From: DASUPK01 sp963833375
Lineage (GTDB): Bacteria; Actinomycetota; Thermoleophilia; Solirubrobacterales; 70-9
Length of the DNA: 64,000 bases
Reading direction: 5' to 3'
Assembly (NCBI GenBank): GCA_963833375.1
Contig: CAWHXR010000010.1
Location: 620,001-684,000, forward strand
Of this stretch, positions 61,734 through 64,000 are shown one piece after another. A program made the position numbers and the translations under genes. The stretch's first letter is position 1; each line of letters starts with the position of its first letter. The notes under the pieces are model-generated. The model worked only from the letters and a program-made list of their open reading frames with translations. It did not search any database and was not told the DNA's origin.

Positions 61734-62870
61734 CTACGCGGCCGCCGAGAGAGGCTGGCGCGCGTCGCTCCTCTGCGGCGCGGGGCCCGCGAACTCGGGC
61801 GGGGCGATGCGGAGGTAGTGTCCGAAGGCCCAGTCGACGAAGCGCTTGCGCCCGCAGGCGCGGATCACGGCGCGCTGGGCCAGGGGCGGAAGCTTCGGCA
61901 GCAGCTTCTGGGCGCGGAGCATCCAGCGGAACTTCCACTCGTGCCCGTCGACGAACTCGGCGTAGTTGCGGAGGGCGTCCTCGCGGTCCTGCCTGCCCTC
62001 GACGACCTCACGGAGCTCGTCGCCGAGCTTGATCCCGAAGTAGAAGGCGGTCCTGATCCCCTCGGCGGTCAGCGGGATGCAGTGCCCGGCCGAGTCGCCG
62101 ACGAAGAAGATCCCGTCCTCGGTGCCCGGGCGGAGCTTGTGGGGGATCCAGTTGCCCTGGTAGCGAACCGCCGGGCGGTCGAGGTCGTCGGCGAGCAGCA
62201 CGGTGGTGTCCTTGACGTGGAAGCGCGGGTCGAATGAACCGACGCCGATCCGCTGCTCGTCGAGCGCCGGGAAGCGCCAGCCGTAGCCCGCGGGCACGTA
62301 GCGCCGGTCGATCCAGACCTCGAGGTCGTCCGCGCCGCCGTCGGGATGCACCTCGAGGCCGCGGGAGAGCGGAGCGTCGGGAGGCTGGTAGCCGCCCTCT
62401 GAGCCGAGGATGCGGCGCCAGCCCAGCGCGTCCACGATCAGGGGGGCGGAGACGTCGCCGCGGTCGGTGTGCACGGTCTCGCCGGTCCGCCCGTTGACCT
62501 TGGCGGTCTCGAAGTCGGCATCCGACTGGGCCCAGAGCAGCTCGCAGAGCTCGCGATAGTCGAAGGTGGAGAAGGTCCAGGGCAGCTCGTAGCGCGAGGT
62601 GCCGCCGGGCGTGTGGAGAACGAGCTCGCCGAACTCCTGCCTGGCGGATCCCTCCAGCCCCATCGCCTCGAGCCAGGCCGTGGGGATGCCGCAGGCCGAG
62701 GTCTGGCGCTCGCCGATCTCGTAGCGATCGAGCACCAGAACGCTGGCGCCCGAGCCGGCCAGCTGCCTGGCCACCGTCAGCCCGCCGAAGCTGGCGCCAC
62801 AGACGATCACGTCGTGGCTGCCGCTCAGGGGCGTGCGCTCCTCGCCGCGCTTGGTCTGGCGCTTGGGCAT
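61734..62870 (-). CDS. FAD-dependent oxidoreductase, geranylgeranyl-reductase-like
   Basis: A 378-residue flavoprotein: the dinucleotide fold VIVCGASFGGLTVARQLAGSGASVLVLDRYEIG, TSACGIPTAWLEAMGL, ALGWRR, YGWRFPALDEQRIGVGSFD and the second FAD motif IFFVGDSAGHCIPLTAEGIRTAFYFGIKLGDEL. The protein probably reduces isoprenoid double bonds or hydroxylates an aromatic ring; the substrate is unknown. A TACCGT box lies 8 nt before ATG 62870. Confidence 0.87.
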   Translation of the reverse strand: MPKRQTKRGEERTPLSGSHDVIVCGASFGGLTVARQLAGSGASVLVLDRYEIGERQTSACGIPTAWLEAMGLEGSARQEFGELVLHTPGGTSRYELPWTFSTFDYRELCELLWAQSDADFETAKVNGRTGETVHTDRGDVSAPLIVDALGWRRILGSEGGYQPPDAPLSRGLEVHPDGGADDLEVWIDRRYVPAGYGWRFPALDEQRIGVGSFDPRFHVKDTTVLLADDLDRPAVRYQGNWIPHKLRPGTEDGIFFVGDSAGHCIPLTAEGIRTAFYFGIKLGDELREVVEGRQDREDALRNYAEFVDGHEWKFRWMLRAQKLLPKLPPLAQRAVIRACGRKRFVDWAFGHYLRIAPPEFAGPAPQRSDARQPLSAAA

Positions 62871-62878
62871 CGCTCGCA

Positions 62879-62884
62879 ACGGTA
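62879..62884 (-). promoter_or_regulatory. near-leaderless -10 box TACCGT for the geranylgeranyl-reductase-like gene
   Basis: On the minus strand TACCGT ends 8 nt before the ATG 62870. Confidence 0.45.
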
Positions 62885-62953
62885 GTGGAACGCCGGGCGC
62901 CGTCGGTTCAGCGGCACCCTGCCTCAGGCATGCGTCTGCCACACTGTGCGGCC

Positions 62954-64000
62954 GTGCCCGAGATGGACACAACCACCCAGACGGAGCAGCAGCCGGAGAC
63001 GCAGCCCGAGCAGCTGGAGGCCGCCGGCAACGGTGCTCCCAGCTCGGACAACCTGCTGATCGAGGTCGACGGCAAGCTCGTCCCGAACTACGACGCCACG
63101 ATCCACCCCTTCAGCGAGGGGGACGTGGTGAGCGGCAGGGTCGTGCGTATCGACCAGGACGAGGTCCTCGTCGACATCGGTTACAAGTCGGAGGGGGTCA
63201 TCCCCTCCAACGAGCTCTCGATCCGCAAGACGGTGAAGCCGTCCGAGGAGGTGGAGCTCGGCGAGGAGGTTGACGCGCTGGTCCTCACCAAGGAGGATCA
63301 GGAGGGCCGCCTGATCCTCTCCAAGAAGCGCGCCCGCTTCGAGAAGGCGTGGCGCCGGATCGAGAAGGCCGCCGACTCGGGCGAGCCCGTCGAGGGCACG
63401 GTGATCGAGGTCGTCAAGGGCGGCCTGATCCTCGACCTCGGCGTGCGCGGCTTCCTGCCCGCCTCGCTGGTCGACATTCGCCGCGTGCAGAACCTCGACG
63501 AGTTCATGGGCCAGAAGCTCGAGTGCAAGGTGATCGAGCTCAACCGCTCCCGCAACAACGTCGTGCTCTCCCGCCGCGCCGTCCTCGAGGAGGAGCGCAA
63601 GGAGGTGCGCGAGCAGATCCTCGGCCGCCTGCAGCCCGGGCAGGTCGTGGAGGGCAAGATCTCGAACATCGTCGACTTCGGCGCCTTCGTGGACCTGGAG
63701 GGCATCGACGGCCTGATCCACATCTCCGAGCTCTCCTGGAGCCACGTCAACCACCCCTCCGAGGTGGTCTCGATCGGGGACACGGTGCGGGTCAAGGTGC
63801 TCGACATCGACAAGGATCGCCAGCGGATCTCCCTGGGCCTGAAGCAGACCCAGGAGGACCCGTGGCAGCGCGTCCTCAACGAATACAAGGAGGGCGACGT
63901 CGTCGACGGCAAGGTGACCAAAATCGTCGCCTTCGGCGCCTTCGTCCAGATCCTGCCCGGGGTCGAGGGCCTGGTCCACATCTCCGAGCTTGCGCAGCAT
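62954..64000 (+). CDS. rpsA: 30S ribosomal protein S1, N-terminal part (3' end outside window)
   Basis: 349 codons are visible to the window edge. After a 30-residue acidic Gln/Glu/Thr-rich N-terminus come four S1 OB-fold repeats: EGDVVSGRVVRIDQDEVLVDIGYKSEGVIPSNELS, GEPVEGTVIEVVKGGLILDLGVRGFLPASLVD, PGQVVEGKISNIVDFGAFVDLEGIDGLIHISELSW and a fourth beginning EGDVVDGKVTKIVAFGAFVQI. S1 brings mRNA to the 30S subunit. GTG 62954 with a CACACT hexamer 8 nt upstream; an in-frame ATG follows at 62963. Upstream of polA in many actinobacteria, here downstream of it. Confidence 0.95.
   Translation, partial: MPEMDTTTQTEQQPETQPEQLEAAGNGAPSSDNLLIEVDGKLVPNYDATIHPFSEGDVVSGRVVRIDQDEVLVDIGYKSEGVIPSNELSIRKTVKPSEEVELGEEVDALVLTKEDQEGRLILSKKRARFEKAWRRIEKAADSGEPVEGTVIEVVKGGLILDLGVRGFLPASLVDIRRVQNLDEFMGQKLECKVIELNRSRNNVVLSRRAVLEEERKEVREQILGRLQPGQVVEGKISNIVDFGAFVDLEGIDGLIHISELSWSHVNHPSEVVSIGDTVRVKVLDIDKDRQRISLGLKQTQEDPWQRVLNEYKEGDVVDGKVTKIVAFGAFVQILPGVEGLVHISELAQH

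Noticed and set aside
61700..61745. GC-rich inverted repeats between the DMT protein and the GGR-like gene as a terminator
   Set aside because: Pairing is imperfect and ambiguous, with no T-run; not supportable as a feature.

Overview
The window is about 64 kb of very GC-rich, gene-dense bacterial chromosome. It looks like a member of the Actinomycetota, most likely Thermoleophilia (Solirubrobacterales-like). That placement is inferred from near-saturated G/C third codon positions, frequent GTG/TTG starts, several probable F420-type or actinobacterial families (a Rv0121-like PPOX protein, a luciferase-like monooxygenase fragment, DUF4235, two MaoC-type dehydratases, a DivIVA-domain protein) and a secreted protein with a basic KKCKRKRR-type tail. 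There are no rRNA genes, CRISPR arrays, transposases, integrases or prophage genes. One tRNA gene, tRNA-Ala(GGC), is present.

Layout. 1-6.6 kb: the end of a GMC oxidoreductase, an aldehyde dehydrogenase, a DJ-1/PfpI protein, then proA-nadD-rsfS and a DivIVA-domain protein. 6.6-8 kb is the oddest accessory patch: a homing-endonuclease-like ORF that reads straight through tRNA-Ala into a Phd-like antitoxin segment, a PPOX flavoprotein, and a luciferase-like gene cut off after about 28 codons. 8-25 kb: acs, leuS, a cupin, acylphosphatase (apparent CTG start), comEA, comEC, holA, rpsT, murJ, small SnoaL-like proteins, soxR with a clear SoxR-type promoter, a methyltransferase and lepA. 25-36 kb: a MaoC pair, hrcA-dnaJ-prmA, murI, a YqeY-like gene, phoH interrupted by a 359-residue intein, ybeY and era. 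36-47 kb: hisIE-trpE-trpG-trpD-trpC, an HtrA-like protease, a divergent SDR/cyclopropane synthase pair, then trpF-trpB-trpA. 47-64 kb: trmO, a phosphofructokinase with pyrophosphate-type signature residues, a receptor-like lipoprotein, hydrolase and dioxygenase, a BrkB-like membrane protein, malic enzyme, secreted proteins, polA, a geranylgeranyl-reductase-like flavoprotein and the start of rpsA.

Expression signals form a pattern. At least twelve genes have a TANNNT hexamer ending exactly 6-7 nt before the start codon and no Shine-Dalgarno sequence, as expected for leaderless mRNAs. Another seven have it 8-9 nt away. Downstream operon genes instead use translational coupling (ATGA, GTGA, TTGA overlaps) or Shine-Dalgarno sites. 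Several convergent gene pairs share CTAG/CTAA stop codons or are separated by 3-5 nt, leaving no room for conventional terminators.

The most interesting elements are the PhoH intein, which carries the W/C/T residues of class 3 inteins, no nucleophile at position 1, and both LAGLIDADG motifs; the endonuclease/tRNA-Ala/antitoxin read-through ORF; the window-wide leaderless promoter pattern; and the SoxR promoter driving a DUF5519/luciferase-like gene. All functional names come from reading motifs by eye; no database search was run.
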